The position numbers and the translations under genes were made by a program. From assembly GCF_042650565.1 (NCBI RefSeq), contig NZ_JBHSBH010000015.1, forward strand, positions 124,001-188,000: a stretch of 64,000 nucleotides of DNA, written 5' to 3'. The notes under the pieces were generated by a model. It ran no database searches, had not been told where the DNA came from, and saw only the letters and a program-made list of their open reading frames with translations. The DNA is from Nocardiopsis_B sediminis. Lineage in GTDB: Bacteria; Actinomycetota; Actinomycetes; Streptosporangiales; Streptosporangiaceae. Shown here piece by piece: positions 46,967 to 55,746 of the stretch. Position 1 is the stretch's first letter. The number at the start of each line of letters is the position of its first letter.

Positions 46967-47839
46967 ATGAGGTTGTCATCCCGGCCCGCCTCCCGCCTGG
47001 CAGCACTGGCCATGACGGCCGCGCTCGCCATCGGCGGCCTCGGCGCGGCCGCCCCCGCGGCCGCCGATGCCCCCGCGCCGGCCGCGCCGCCCGCGGCGCA
47101 GGCGTGGAACCCGCCGCAGCACCTGGTGCAGCCCCTCGACGAGGTCTGGCGGCACCAGGAGGAGACCTACCCCGACCTCTACGGTTTCGGCAACTACGGC
47201 TGGGACCACGTCATGGACAACGGCGGCTATCTCCAGATCTGCGTGCGCTGGGACTCCGACCGGCAGGTCAGTGCCGAGCTGCGCGACCGCATCCACGCCA
47301 AGTACGCCGAGCAGTACGCGAAGTGGTTCGACCACATGGTCGAGAACGGCCAGGGCTGGGAGGGGTGGCCCTACACCGAGGTCCCCGTTCGCGTGGTCGG
47401 CTGGGCGGTGCGCGACCGCTCCCAGCTGGAGTGGACCGACGATTCCGTCGACATCTACGTCGGCGACATCCGCGAGGACGCCCCGCAGTGCGCCGAGGAC
47501 CGCGGGCGCTTCTTCCACCCCGACGGCGACTACCCCGGCGGCGCCGAGCGCCACTACGACCAGTCGCTGTGGCTGACCGACGGCTTCGGCGGCGGCGCGG
47601 GCGGCGACTGGGGCCAGCGGATGGGCACCGAGTACTTCCTGAACTCCCTTGACAGCCCGGACGTCACCATCCTGCTGCACGAGATCGGCCACACCTTCGG
47701 GCTGGACGACTTCTACGACTGGACCCCCACCGGCCAGTCGTCGTTCCTCATGAAGGCCGGCTCCGCGTCGGCCATCACCGAGTTCGACGCCTGGATGTTC
47801 CGTGACTGGTGGCGGCACCTGTCCTACCGCTACGAGTGA
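46967..47839 (+). CDS. Secreted zinc metalloprotease-like protein
   Basis: A 290-residue exported protein. The signal peptide (RLAALAMTAALAIGGLGAAAPAAADA) is about 34 residues with an AxA cleavage end, followed by a Pro/Ala-rich linker. The zinc motif HEIGHTFGLDDFYDW near residue 235 is HExxHxxGxxD, as in metzincin-like peptidases. The remaining part has many Trp/Tyr and a QICVRWD strand. Substrate unknown. ATG 46967 follows AAGGAGGA. A LacI-like palindrome in front suggests control by carbon source. Confidence 0.75.
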   Translation: MRLSSRPASRLAALAMTAALAIGGLGAAAPAAADAPAPAAPPAAQAWNPPQHLVQPLDEVWRHQEETYPDLYGFGNYGWDHVMDNGGYLQICVRWDSDRQVSAELRDRIHAKYAEQYAKWFDHMVENGQGWEGWPYTEVPVRVVGWAVRDRSQLEWTDDSVDIYVGDIREDAPQCAEDRGRFFHPDGDYPGGAERHYDQSLWLTDGFGGGAGGDWGQRMGTEYFLNSLDSPDVTILLHEIGHTFGLDDFYDWTPTGQSSFLMKAGSASAITEFDAWMFRDWWRHLSYRYE

Positions 47840-47842
47840 CCG

Positions 47843-47892
47843 GTGCGGCGACGCCGGCGGCGCCCTTCCCTGCTCCGCCGGCGTCCCCGCAC
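47843..47892. terminator. Bidirectional terminator hairpin
   Basis: Inner arms GACGCCGGCGG/CCGCCGGCGTC (11 bp) plus outer GTGCGG/CCGCAC lie between the convergent metalloprotease and transketolase genes. Confidence 0.65.
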
Positions 47893-47909
47893 CCCTCCCC
47901 CCGGGCGGG

Positions 47910-48911
47910 TCAGGCGAGTTCGGCGAGGACCCGGTCCACGATGGAATCCGTTGCGAGCCCGTAGCGCTCGTGCAGGGTCGGCAGGGCGCCGGCGTCGAGG
48001 AACGCATCCGGCAGGGCGACGGGCACGACCCTGCGCCCGATCCCCCGGGCCACCATGGCGGAGGCCACGGTCTCGAACAGCCCGCCGACCACGGTGTGGT
48101 TCTCCAGTGTCACCACGAGGCGGTCGCGGTCGACCTCGGCCAGCACGGTCTCGCCGTCGAACGGCTTGATGGTGGGCGTGTGCACCACGGCGGCGTCGAC
48201 CCGGTGCGCGGCGAGCCGTTCGGCGGCCTGCAAGGCGCGCATCGTCATGAGCCCGCTGGAGACGAACACGACGTCGGCCCCGCCCCGCAGCACGGCGGCC
48301 CTGCCGAGCCGGAACTCGTAGTCGTACTCGTCGAGCACGGTGGGCACCTTGCCGCGCAGCAGGCGCAGGTAGGTCGGCCCCTCGGCCGCGGCCAGCTGGG
48401 GCACCGCCTGCTCGATGTCGACGGAGTCGCACGGGTCGACGATGGTCAGGCCGGGCATCCCGCGGAAGATCGCGATGTCCTCGGTGGCCTGGTGGCTCGG
48501 CCCGTATCCGGTGGTCAGGCCGGGCAGGCCGCCGACGATGTTGACGTTGAGGCCGGGCTCGGCGATGTCCAGGCAGAGGAAGTCGTAGGCGCGGCGGGCG
48601 GCGAAGACGCTGTAGGTGGAGGCGAACGGGACGAACCCGACCTCGGCCATCCCCGCTGCGGCCCCGAAGAGCAGCTGCTCGGCCATGCCCATCTGGAAGA
48701 AGCGCTCCGGGTGGGCGTCGGCGAAGACGTGCATGTCGGTGTACTTGCCGAGGTCGGCGGTGAGTCCGACGATGCGCTCGTCGGTCTCGGCCAGGGCGGC
48801 CAGCGCGTGCCCGAACGGGGCGGACGCGGTCTTCTGCCCGGGGTCGGCGAAGGAGGCGATCATCGCCGAGGTGGTCAGGCGCTTGGGCGTGCTCGTGGTG
48901 GTGGTCGTCAT
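47910..48911 (-). CDS. Transketolase, C-terminal (pyrimidine-binding) subunit
   Basis: A 333-residue half transketolase. The Tkt_Pyr domain has ERFFQMGMAEQLLFGAAAGMAEVGFVPFASTYSVFAARRAYDF with the cofactor glutamate, and HQATEDIAIFRGMPGLTIVDPCD; the C-terminal domain follows. Together with the neighbour it should transfer two-carbon units between sugars or act like a 1-deoxyxylulose synthase-type ligase. Its ATG overlaps the stop of the N-subunit by 4 bp (ATGA). Split transketolases usually serve unusual sugar pathways; see neighbours. Confidence 0.87.
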   Translation of the reverse strand: MTTTTTSTPKRLTTSAMIASFADPGQKTASAPFGHALAALAETDERIVGLTADLGKYTDMHVFADAHPERFFQMGMAEQLLFGAAAGMAEVGFVPFASTYSVFAARRAYDFLCLDIAEPGLNVNIVGGLPGLTTGYGPSHQATEDIAIFRGMPGLTIVDPCDSVDIEQAVPQLAAAEGPTYLRLLRGKVPTVLDEYDYEFRLGRAAVLRGGADVVFVSSGLMTMRALQAAERLAAHRVDAAVVHTPTIKPFDGETVLAEVDRDRLVVTLENHTVVGGLFETVASAMVARGIGRRVVPVALPDAFLDAGALPTLHERYGLATDSIVDRVLAELA

Positions 48912-49798
48912 CGGGCCTGCGCTCCCTGGTGGCCGGCGGTCAGCTGGTCGCGGCACGGCTGCCATTCGTCGGCGTCGATCCGCATGAAGTGGGCCTTCTC
49001 CCGGGTTTCGAGGAGCGGCACGCCCCGGCCGATCCGGGTATCGCACAGGATCACCGACGGCGCCCCGTGCGGGTCGGCGCGCTGTGCGACGGTGTCGAAG
49101 GCGGCCAGGAGCGCGTCGGCGTCGTTGCCGTCGACGCGCTGGGCGAACCAGCCGGCGGCGGTCCACTTGTCCTCGGCGGGTTCGGTGCCCAGCACCTGGC
49201 GGGTGGGGCCGTCGGCCTGGAGGGCGTTCATGTCGACCAGGGCGGTGATGTGGCCGAGGCGGTGGTGGGCGGCGCCCATGGCCGCCTCCCAGGTGGAGCC
49301 CTCGTCGAGTTCGCCGTCGGAGAGGAAGTTGATGACCCGCGCCTGCGAGCCGCGCAGCCGCAGGCCGAGCGCCATGCCGACGGCGACCGTGAGGCCGTGG
49401 CCGAGCGAGCCCCCGGAGATCTCCATGCCGGGCGTGTAGCTGGCCATGCCCGACATCGGCAGCCGGGAGTCGTCGGACCCGTAGGTGGCGAGTTCGGCGG
49501 CGGGCACGGTGCCGGCTTCGGCCAGGGCTGCGTACAGGGCGATGGCGTAGTGGCCGGTGGAGAGCAGGAACCGGTCGCGTCCGGCCCACTGCGGGTCGTC
49601 GGGGCGGTGGCGCAGCTGGTCGGTGTAGACAGCGGCGAGCACGTCGGCGGCGCCGAGCGCCTGGCCCACGTAGCCCTGCCCTTGGGCCTCGCCCATGTCG
49701 AGGATGTGGTGGCGCATGCGGTAGGCGGCCGCGCGCACGCGGTGGGCCCGGGTGGCCCGGTCGGTGCCGGCGGCGGGCGCCGGATGGGTGGTGGTCAT
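48908..49798 (-). CDS. Transketolase, N-terminal (TPP diphosphate-binding) subunit
   Basis: A 296-residue subunit with the TPP site: HYAIALYAALAEAG, GGSLGHGLTVAVGMALGLRLRG and the metal motif SDGELDEGSTWEAAMGAAHHRL, GDG-like in form. Works as a heteromer with the C-subunit. It follows the MHS transporter by 19 bp and shares its transcript. Physiological substrate is open; a five- or four-carbon ketose phosphate from the sugar-acid enzymes nearby is plausible. Confidence 0.87.
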   Translation of the reverse strand: MTTTHPAPAAGTDRATRAHRVRAAAYRMRHHILDMGEAQGQGYVGQALGAADVLAAVYTDQLRHRPDDPQWAGRDRFLLSTGHYAIALYAALAEAGTVPAAELATYGSDDSRLPMSGMASYTPGMEISGGSLGHGLTVAVGMALGLRLRGSQARVINFLSDGELDEGSTWEAAMGAAHHRLGHITALVDMNALQADGPTRQVLGTEPAEDKWTAAGWFAQRVDGNDADALLAAFDTVAQRADPHGAPSVILCDTRIGRGVPLLETREKAHFMRIDADEWQPCRDQLTAGHQGAQAR

Positions 49799-49817
49799 GT
49801 GGTGGTGGGCCTTTCCG

Positions 49818-51149
49818 TCAGGTCAGCGGGGCGGTGGGCCGGGCGGGCTCGGGGCCGGGAGCGGTGTCGGCGGCCTTGGCCGGGGCGGTTTCGCGGGTGG
49901 CCAGGCCAGCGAGGGTGGAGACCACGCCCAGGGCGCTGAAGAGCAGCGCCGGGCCGATCCAGCCGGTCCAGCCGTAGAGCGCGGTCGCCAGGAACGGCAG
50001 CAGGCCCGCGACCATGGAGGCGCCGTTGTAGGCCAGTGAGATGCCCGACGAGCGCACGTCCCGCGGGAACAGTTCGGAGAACCACGAGGCCTCCACCGCG
50101 AAGATGGGGTCGTGGGTCAGCACCAGCCCGATCGCCACCGCGACGACGATCATGACCAGCGCCCCGGTGTTGACGAGGAGGAACATCGGCACGCCGAAGG
50201 CGACGGCGGTCACCGAGCCGATCAGGAACACCGGCCTGCGGCCGATCCGGTCGGACAGCGCCCCGAACGCGAGGTGGCTGACCAGGCCGAGCGCGGATCC
50301 GACGATGGTGCCGATGAGCACGTCCTCGGTCTCCCCCAGGGATGCGAGGACGACGTAGGAGAGCAGGAAGCTGGTGGTGATGTAGTAGCCGCCGGTCTCG
50401 GCCAGGCGCAGCCCGATGATCTTGCCGATCACCCGCCAGTCCCTGCGGATGACGTCGAGCGCGGGGGTCCGGCGGATCTCGTTGCGCTCCTTCATCTCGG
50501 TGAACTCGGGCGACTCGGCGACGCGCAGCCGGATGAACATCCCGGCGCCGATCATGACGACGGAGAACAGGAACGGCGCCCGCCACACCCAGTCGCCCTC
50601 GAAGAGCGCCTCCGACAGCAGGAACGCGCCGTTGGCCAGCAGCAGGCCGGCGGGGATCCCGATCTGGGGCACGGCGCCGAAGAAGCCGCGGCGCAGCCGG
50701 GGTGCGTGCTCCACCGCCATCAGCACGGCCCCGCCCCATTCGGCGCCGAAGCCGATGCCCTGGAGGATGCGCAGGGCGACCAGCAGGACGGGGGCGGCCA
50801 CGCCCACCTGCTCGTAGGTGGGCAGCAGGCCGATGAGGACGGTGCCGACGCCCATGACCGCCAGCGACCACAGCAGGACGGCCTTGCGGCCGATCCGGTC
50901 GCCGTAGTGGCCGGCGAGGTAGCCGCCGAGGGGGCGGAAGAAGAAGCCGACGGCGAGGGTGGCGAAGGAGGCCAGCACGCCCACGAGGGCGTTGCCGGAG
51001 TGGAAGAAGACGGTGCCGAAGTAGGCGGCGGAGGCGGTGCCGAAGATGAAGAAGTCGTAGCTCTCCACGGCGGTGCCGATCATGGAGGCCGCTGACACCT
51101 TCGCGGCGTCGTCCCGGCGGCTCCCGGCGGTGTCGGTCTCAGCGGGCAT
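49818..51149 (-). CDS. MFS transporter, metabolite:H+ symporter (MHS) type
   Basis: A 443-residue permease with about 12 membrane segments. IGTAVESYDFFIFGTASAAYFGTVFF is the MHS N-terminal signature, GGYLAGHYGDRIGRKAVLLW motif A, and GIGFGAEWGGAVLMAVEHAP the citrate/proline symporter motif. It should import a carboxylate such as a sugar acid with protons. Third in an operon GntR, dehydrogenase, transporter, transketolase. Confidence 0.86.
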   Translation of the reverse strand: MPAETDTAGSRRDDAAKVSAASMIGTAVESYDFFIFGTASAAYFGTVFFHSGNALVGVLASFATLAVGFFFRPLGGYLAGHYGDRIGRKAVLLWSLAVMGVGTVLIGLLPTYEQVGVAAPVLLVALRILQGIGFGAEWGGAVLMAVEHAPRLRRGFFGAVPQIGIPAGLLLANGAFLLSEALFEGDWVWRAPFLFSVVMIGAGMFIRLRVAESPEFTEMKERNEIRRTPALDVIRRDWRVIGKIIGLRLAETGGYYITTSFLLSYVVLASLGETEDVLIGTIVGSALGLVSHLAFGALSDRIGRRPVFLIGSVTAVAFGVPMFLLVNTGALVMIVVAVAIGLVLTHDPIFAVEASWFSELFPRDVRSSGISLAYNGASMVAGLLPFLATALYGWTGWIGPALLFSALGVVSTLAGLATRETAPAKAADTAPGPEPARPTAPLT

Positions 51150-51200
51150 GGGCTGCTCCTCCTCGGTGGTCTGCGCGCGCGGTGGTGCGCTGCCGCGGGG

Positions 51201-52067
51201 TCACTCGGGGCCGCCGTAGGTCTCGATGACGCGGGAGTCATCGCGCCGGGCCAGGCCCAGCTCGGCCGCCCGCGCGTAGCGGTCCCGGGCGACGTCCAGG
51301 AGGGGCGTCTGCGCGCCGGCGCCGCGGGCGGCCTGTGCGACGAGGTCGCTGTCCTTGACGAAGATCCCGATGGCGCTGGTGACCTCCGTGTCGGTCCCTT
51401 CGAGCATCCGCGGCCCGCGGTCGGAGAGCATCCACGAGCCCGCGGCGCCCTGCTCGACCAGGGCGAGCACGTCCCGGCGGTCCAGCCCCAGGTCGCCGGC
51501 GAGGGAGAGGGCTTCGGCGGCGGCGACGATGTGCACGGCGCACAGGTGCTGGTTGACGACCTTGATCGCCTGGCCGGCGCCGATCTCGCCGCCGACCTCG
51601 CGGACGGTGCCGAGGCGGTCCAGGACCGGGCGCGCGGCCGCGATGTCCTCGGCGGGGCCGGCGGCGAACAGGGTGAGCTCGCCCGTGCGGGCCCGGGCGA
51701 CGCCGCCGGTCACGGGGGCGTCGAGGACCGCGGCGCCCGCTGCGGCCAGGCGGCCGCCCTGTTCGCGGACGCTGTCGGGGCCGACCGTGCTCATCACGAT
51801 CCACCGCTGCCCGGTGACGCCCACGGCGAGGGCGTCGTCCACGAGCGCGGCCAGTTGCTCAGGGGTCGCGACCATCACCACGACGGTCTCGGCGCGGGGC
51901 GCTTCGGCGAGGGACGCGGCTGCGGTGATCCCGGCCTCCTCGGCCCAGGCGTGCGCGGCGGGATGGGGGTCGACCGCGACGATCGGGTGGCCGGCGGCCG
52001 CGACGCGGCTCGCCATCGGCCGGCCGATCGCGCCCGTTCCGGCGAAGACCACGGTGGGTCGGGGCAT
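51201..52067 (-). CDS. NAD(P)-dependent oxidoreductase, 3-hydroxyisobutyrate/L-threonate dehydrogenase-like
   Basis: A 288-residue beta-hydroxyacid dehydrogenase. N-terminal Rossmann motif VVFAGTGAIGRPMASRVAAAGHPI, then DAPVTGGVARARTGELTLF (substrate motif, DAPVSGG type) and the catalytic lysine in GAGQAIKVVNQHLCAVHI. Family members oxidise 3-hydroxyisobutyrate, tartronate or four-carbon sugar acids; the context (symporter, split transketolase) favours a sugar acid. ATG 52067 follows AGGGAGGA. Confidence 0.84.
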   Translation of the reverse strand: MPRPTVVFAGTGAIGRPMASRVAAAGHPIVAVDPHPAAHAWAEEAGITAAASLAEAPRAETVVVMVATPEQLAALVDDALAVGVTGQRWIVMSTVGPDSVREQGGRLAAAGAAVLDAPVTGGVARARTGELTLFAAGPAEDIAAARPVLDRLGTVREVGGEIGAGQAIKVVNQHLCAVHIVAAAEALSLAGDLGLDRRDVLALVEQGAAGSWMLSDRGPRMLEGTDTEVTSAIGIFVKDSDLVAQAARGAGAQTPLLDVARDRYARAAELGLARRDDSRVIETYGGPE

Positions 52068-52206
52068 GGCTGTCCTCCCTGGGGATTGGGGGTGGCTGCG
52101 GTCCGCGGGCATGGCGGGGCATGGCGCAGCGCGGCCGCGGCCGTGGGTTGCGGAGTGGTGCGGGGCGGGTGGTCCGGGTGGCGGGGTGGCGGCCGGCAGG
52201 CGCGGG

Positions 52207-52905
52207 TCAGGGGCCGCCGGTGAGCGAGGACCACACCTCGAAATGGCGGCGCATGGCGATCCGGGCGCCGTCGCCGTCGCGTTCGCCGACGGCTTCGACG
52301 ATGCCGTAGTGGACGGTGTCGGTGACCCGGGTGGCGCCGGGCTTCAGCGGCTGGCGCTCGACCGCCACCCGCCGCCGCTGCACGACTTCGCTGCGCAGGA
52401 CGTGGCTGAGCCCGTCGTGGAGCAGGCTGAAGATCGGGTTGTCGACGATGGCGACGAGGCCGCGGTGGAACGCCAGGTCGGCTTCGAGGGCGCGGTCGTC
52501 GTCGCCGTCGGCGCTGGCGTGCACCATGTCGTCGACCAGCGCGCGCAGGTGGTCGACGTCGTCGGCGGTGGCGCGGCGGGCCGCGGTCTCGGCGACGGAG
52601 ATCTCGAGCATCTCGCGGGCCGAGCCGAACTGGTCGCTGCTGAGGTGGCCGAGCTGGCTCGACAGGTCGAAGTGGAGCTGGATGAAGCTCGCGTCGGGCA
52701 CGCTCAGGTAGGAGCCGCGGCCCTGGGTGCGGTCGACGAAGCCCAGCATCGCGAGCATCGACAGCTGCTCGCGCAGGGTGCCGCGGCTGACCTCCAGGGA
52801 GGCCACGAGGTCGCGTTCGGTGGGCAGGCGCAGGCGCCCGGTGTCGGCCTCAGGGGTCGCCTGTTCGGCCAGACTGCGCACCAGGTTCGAGACGTCGATG
52901 CCCAC
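52207..52905 (-). CDS. GntR-family (FadR subfamily) transcriptional regulator
   Basis: A 232-residue regulator: N-terminal winged HTH (LRLPTERDLVASLEVSRGTLREQLSMLAMLGFVDRTQGRGSYLSV in family order) and an FCD helical effector domain with metal-type histidines (AFHRGLVAI, RHFEVW). FCD ligands are usually carboxylic acids. I chose GTG 52905 because AGGAGG lies 8 bases upstream; an in-frame TTG at 52935 overlaps the operator. First gene of the transketolase operon, with its binding site 22 bp before the start. Confidence 0.84.
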   Translation of the reverse strand: MGIDVSNLVRSLAEQATPEADTGRLRLPTERDLVASLEVSRGTLREQLSMLAMLGFVDRTQGRGSYLSVPDASFIQLHFDLSSQLGHLSSDQFGSAREMLEISVAETAARRATADDVDHLRALVDDMVHASADGDDDRALEADLAFHRGLVAIVDNPIFSLLHDGLSHVLRSEVVQRRRVAVERQPLKPGATRVTDTVHYGIVEAVGERDGDGARIAMRRHFEVWSSLTGGP

Positions 52906-52926
52906 CGGACCCACCTCCTGTGTGAG

Positions 52927-52941
52927 ATTGGTCAAACCAAT
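52927..52941. promoter_or_regulatory. FadR/PdhR-type operator of the GntR gene
   Basis: ATTGGTCAAACCAAT is a perfect palindrome with arms ATTGGT/ACCAAT and a 3-bp centre, matching the TGGT-N3-ACCA core known for FadR-subfamily regulators. It lies 22 bp upstream of the GntR start, so autoregulation is likely. Confidence 0.75.
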
Positions 52942-53049
52942 ACGGGGAGGCTACGACCGTGTTAACATCGACGTCAAGACTTGGTCGGACCTTTCTTCGC
53001 CGCGCGGTGCGCTGGAGAAGGCCCGGAGGCGGCGAGCGGGCGGCGGACG

Positions 53050-53095
53050 CGGGAAGGCCCATGGCCTCCCCCGAGGGTGGCCATGGGCCTTCCCG
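53050..53095 (-). terminator. Terminator of the second transporter operon
   Basis: A perfect 17-bp stem (CGGGAAGGCCCATGGCC and complement) with a 12-base loop stands 45 bp after the end of the MHS transporter gene on the minus strand and before the GntR promoter. Confidence 0.75.
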
Positions 53096-53139
53096 TGCGA
53101 CCGGTCACGGCCGCTCCGCCGCACCGGTGGCGGTTCAGG

Positions 53140-54561
53140 TCACCGCCGTGCCGCGTCCCCCGCTGCGGGGGCGGGGGCCGCGCCGCTGCCGGACGGGGCG
53201 GCCGTTGCGTCGTGGGCGGTGGTGAGGTCGCGATCGAGGGTCTCCGGGGCGAAGAGGGACGCGACGAGGCTGACGGCCATCATCACCATCATGTAGGCCG
53301 CGACGGGCACCCACGAGCCGGCGAAGGCGCTCACCAGCGCCGCGCAGATCAGCGGGGCCACCCCGCCGCCCAGAACAGAGGAGAACTCCCGGCCGAGCGT
53401 CACGCCGGCGTAGCGGTAGCGGTTGCCGAACAGCTCCGGGAAGTAGCTCATCTGCACGCCCACCGCGCCCTGGCAGGCCAGGATGAACCCGACGATCATC
53501 GCGACCGTGATGGCCACCGGCGACCCGGTGTTGAGGGCGATGAACGTCGGCGCCGGGAGCAGCACCATCGCGCCGACCATCACGGTGTAGACCGGCTTGC
53601 GCCCGAACCGGTCGGAGAGCGCCCCGAAGCCCACCGCGGCCACGCCGCCGCACAGCGCCCCGATCAGCAGTACCTGCGGGACGAAATCGGCGTCCACGCC
53701 GACCGTCGAGACCAGGTAGGAGGCCATGAACACCTGGTAGGTGTAGGACTGGGCGCTCACCCCGACGTTCATGAACAGCACCATGAGCGTGGGACGCCGG
53801 CCGTACCGGAAGACCTCGCCCACCGGTTTGGGCGGCTGCACGTGCTGCTCCTTGAGCTCGGTGAAGACCGGGCTCTCGACCAGTGTGCGGCGGATGACCA
53901 TGGCGACGACGGTCACGACGAGGCTGGAGAGAAAGACCAGCCGCCACCCCCAGCTCATGAGGGCGTCCTCGGGCAGCCGCTGCACCAGCATCCACGCCAC
54001 CGCTCCCAAGGCGGTGCCGAGCGCCGCGCCGGTCATGACCAGCGAGGCGAACCTGCCCCGGCGCCCCGCCCCGGCGGTCTCGGTGAGCAGCGTGGCGGCG
54101 CCGGCCTGCTCCGCGCCGGCGCCGACGCCCTGGAAGAACCGGCAGATGACGAGCAGCGCCGGTGCGATGATGCCCGCCTGGGTGTAGGTCGGCAGCAGGC
54201 CGATGGCCAGCGTGGAGCCGCCCATGAGCAGCAGGGTGCTGACGAGCACCCACTTGCGGCCGAGCCGGTCGCCGTAACGGGAGAAGAACAGGCCCCCGAG
54301 GGGGCGGGCGGCGAAGCCGACCGCGTAGGCGCTGAAGCTCGCCAGGATGCCGACGGCCGGGGACACGTTCGGGAAGAACAGCACCGAGAAGACCAGCGCG
54401 GACGCGGTGCCGTAGATGACGAAGTCGTACTGCTCGAGCGTGGTGCCGACCAGGCCCGCCCACGCGGCGCGGCGCACCGCGCGGGGGTCGGGGTCCGGCT
54501 GGGCCGGGGCCTTCGGGCCCGGCGTCATCGGTGCCGGTGCTGCCGGCTGTGTGGCGTCCAT
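53140..54561 (-). CDS. MFS transporter, MHS type (second copy)
   Basis: A 473-residue symporter similar in layout to the one at 49818: VGTTLEQYDFVIYGTASALVFSVLFFP, RPLGGLFFSRYGDRLGRKWVLVSTLL, FFQGVGAGAEQAGAATLL and ESPVFTELKEQHVQPPKPVGEVF. About 12 membrane segments. Last gene of the LacI-controlled run; a repeat-rich gap of 150 bp separates it from the zinc dehydrogenase. Likely imports a uronate or aldonate. Confidence 0.84.
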   Translation of the reverse strand: MDATQPAAPAPMTPGPKAPAQPDPDPRAVRRAAWAGLVGTTLEQYDFVIYGTASALVFSVLFFPNVSPAVGILASFSAYAVGFAARPLGGLFFSRYGDRLGRKWVLVSTLLLMGGSTLAIGLLPTYTQAGIIAPALLVICRFFQGVGAGAEQAGAATLLTETAGAGRRGRFASLVMTGAALGTALGAVAWMLVQRLPEDALMSWGWRLVFLSSLVVTVVAMVIRRTLVESPVFTELKEQHVQPPKPVGEVFRYGRRPTLMVLFMNVGVSAQSYTYQVFMASYLVSTVGVDADFVPQVLLIGALCGGVAAVGFGALSDRFGRKPVYTVMVGAMVLLPAPTFIALNTGSPVAITVAMIVGFILACQGAVGVQMSYFPELFGNRYRYAGVTLGREFSSVLGGGVAPLICAALVSAFAGSWVPVAAYMMVMMAVSLVASLFAPETLDRDLTTAHDATAAPSGSGAAPAPAAGDAARR

Positions 54562-54600
54562 TTTTCCTCGCTGGGGACCGGGGCCCTGGGGCCGGGGCGG

Positions 54601-54711
54601 GTGGGGTGGTGAGCGGTGGGTGGTGGGTGCGGTGGTGGGTGGTGGGTGGTGGGTGCGGTGGGTGGTGGTGGATGTGATGGCGGGTGACGGGTGTGGCGGC
54701 GGGTGCGGCGG
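54601..54711. repeat. GT-rich tandem repeat between two genes
   Basis: About 110 bp made of GTGGGTG/GTGGTGG units. A 20-bp block starting GGTGGGTGGTGGGTGC occurs exactly at 54615 and 54641. The complementary strand is C-rich, and the G-runs could form quadruplexes in the untemplated strand. No gene inside. Confidence 0.8.
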
Positions 54712-55746
54712 TCAGGGCGCCGTTGTCGCGGGCCGGACGACGACCTTGAGGTGGGCGGGGTCGTGCCCGGGGGCGCGCAGCGCGTCGGCGGTGTGGTCGA
54801 GGTCGAAGCGGCCGGTGAGCACCCCGGCCAGGTCGACGCGGCCGGACGCGGCCAGGTCGATGGCCGTGGGGAAGGCGTGGGCGTAGCGGAACGCGGTGAC
54901 CAGGTCGATCTCCCAGCGCTGGAGGAACGCGAGCGGCAGGCCGTCGACTGCGGGCGCGGCCTGGCCGACGACCGTCGCGCGGGCCGCCGGCGCCAGGGTG
55001 CGGATGCCCTGCCACAGGGCCTCGGGGTGGGCGGAGCACTCCAGCAGCCGGTCCATGCCCGTGAGGGCGGGGGCGGCGTCGGCGGTGTTGAGGACGGCGG
55101 TGGCGCCCAGGGCGGCGGCCCGGGCGAGCCGGGCGTCGTTGACGTCGGTGACGACGACCTCGCTCGCCCCGGCCGCGCGCGCCACCTGGGCGGCCAGGAT
55201 CCCGATGGGGCCGGCCCCGGTGATCAGGACCCGGTGCCCGAAGCGGACGTCGGCGCGCCGGACCGCCCAGACCGCCACGGCGAGCGGCTCGATCAGGGAG
55301 CCGGTCTCGGTGGGGACGGCATCGGGCAGGGGGTGGACCGCGCGGGCGGGGACGACGATGTGGTCCGCGATCGCGCCGTGGGTGGGCGGGGAGCCGAGGC
55401 AGGTCCCGGCGGGGCACAGGTTGTAGCGGCCGGAGCGGCAGGTCGGGCACCGCCCGCACCCCACGGCGGGCTCGACCGCGCAGCGGGTGCCCACGGGGAT
55501 GGCCGCGCCGGGTCCGGCGGCGGCCACGACACCGGACGCCTCGTGCCCGAGCGCGGTGGGGCTGCGCAGGACGTTCTGCCCGTTGCGCCCGCTGGCGAAG
55601 TAGTGCATGTCGGAGCCGCAGATCCCGACCGCGTCCACGGCGACGAGGACGTCATCGTGCCCCAGCGGGGGCAGGGCGAGTTCCTCGATGCGCAGGTCCT
55701 GCGGTCCGTGCAGGACGGCGGCCCGGGTGGTCGTGGGCACGGTCAT
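54712..55746 (-). CDS. Zinc-dependent alcohol dehydrogenase (sorbitol/L-idonate dehydrogenase-like)
   Basis: A 344-residue medium-chain dehydrogenase. Catalytic zinc: Cys in VGICGSDMHYF and GHEASGVV; structural zinc: four cysteines in GCGRCPTCRSGRYNLCPAG; NAD site: VLITGAGPIGILAAQVARAAGA. Sorbitol, xylitol or idonate oxidation fits the class and neighbours. It starts 508 bp downstream of the mannonate dehydrogenase gene on the same strand. Confidence 0.84.
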   Translation of the reverse strand: MTVPTTTRAAVLHGPQDLRIEELALPPLGHDDVLVAVDAVGICGSDMHYFASGRNGQNVLRSPTALGHEASGVVAAAGPGAAIPVGTRCAVEPAVGCGRCPTCRSGRYNLCPAGTCLGSPPTHGAIADHIVVPARAVHPLPDAVPTETGSLIEPLAVAVWAVRRADVRFGHRVLITGAGPIGILAAQVARAAGASEVVVTDVNDARLARAAALGATAVLNTADAAPALTGMDRLLECSAHPEALWQGIRTLAPAARATVVGQAAPAVDGLPLAFLQRWEIDLVTAFRYAHAFPTAIDLAASGRVDLAGVLTGRFDLDHTADALRAPGHDPAHLKVVVRPATTAP

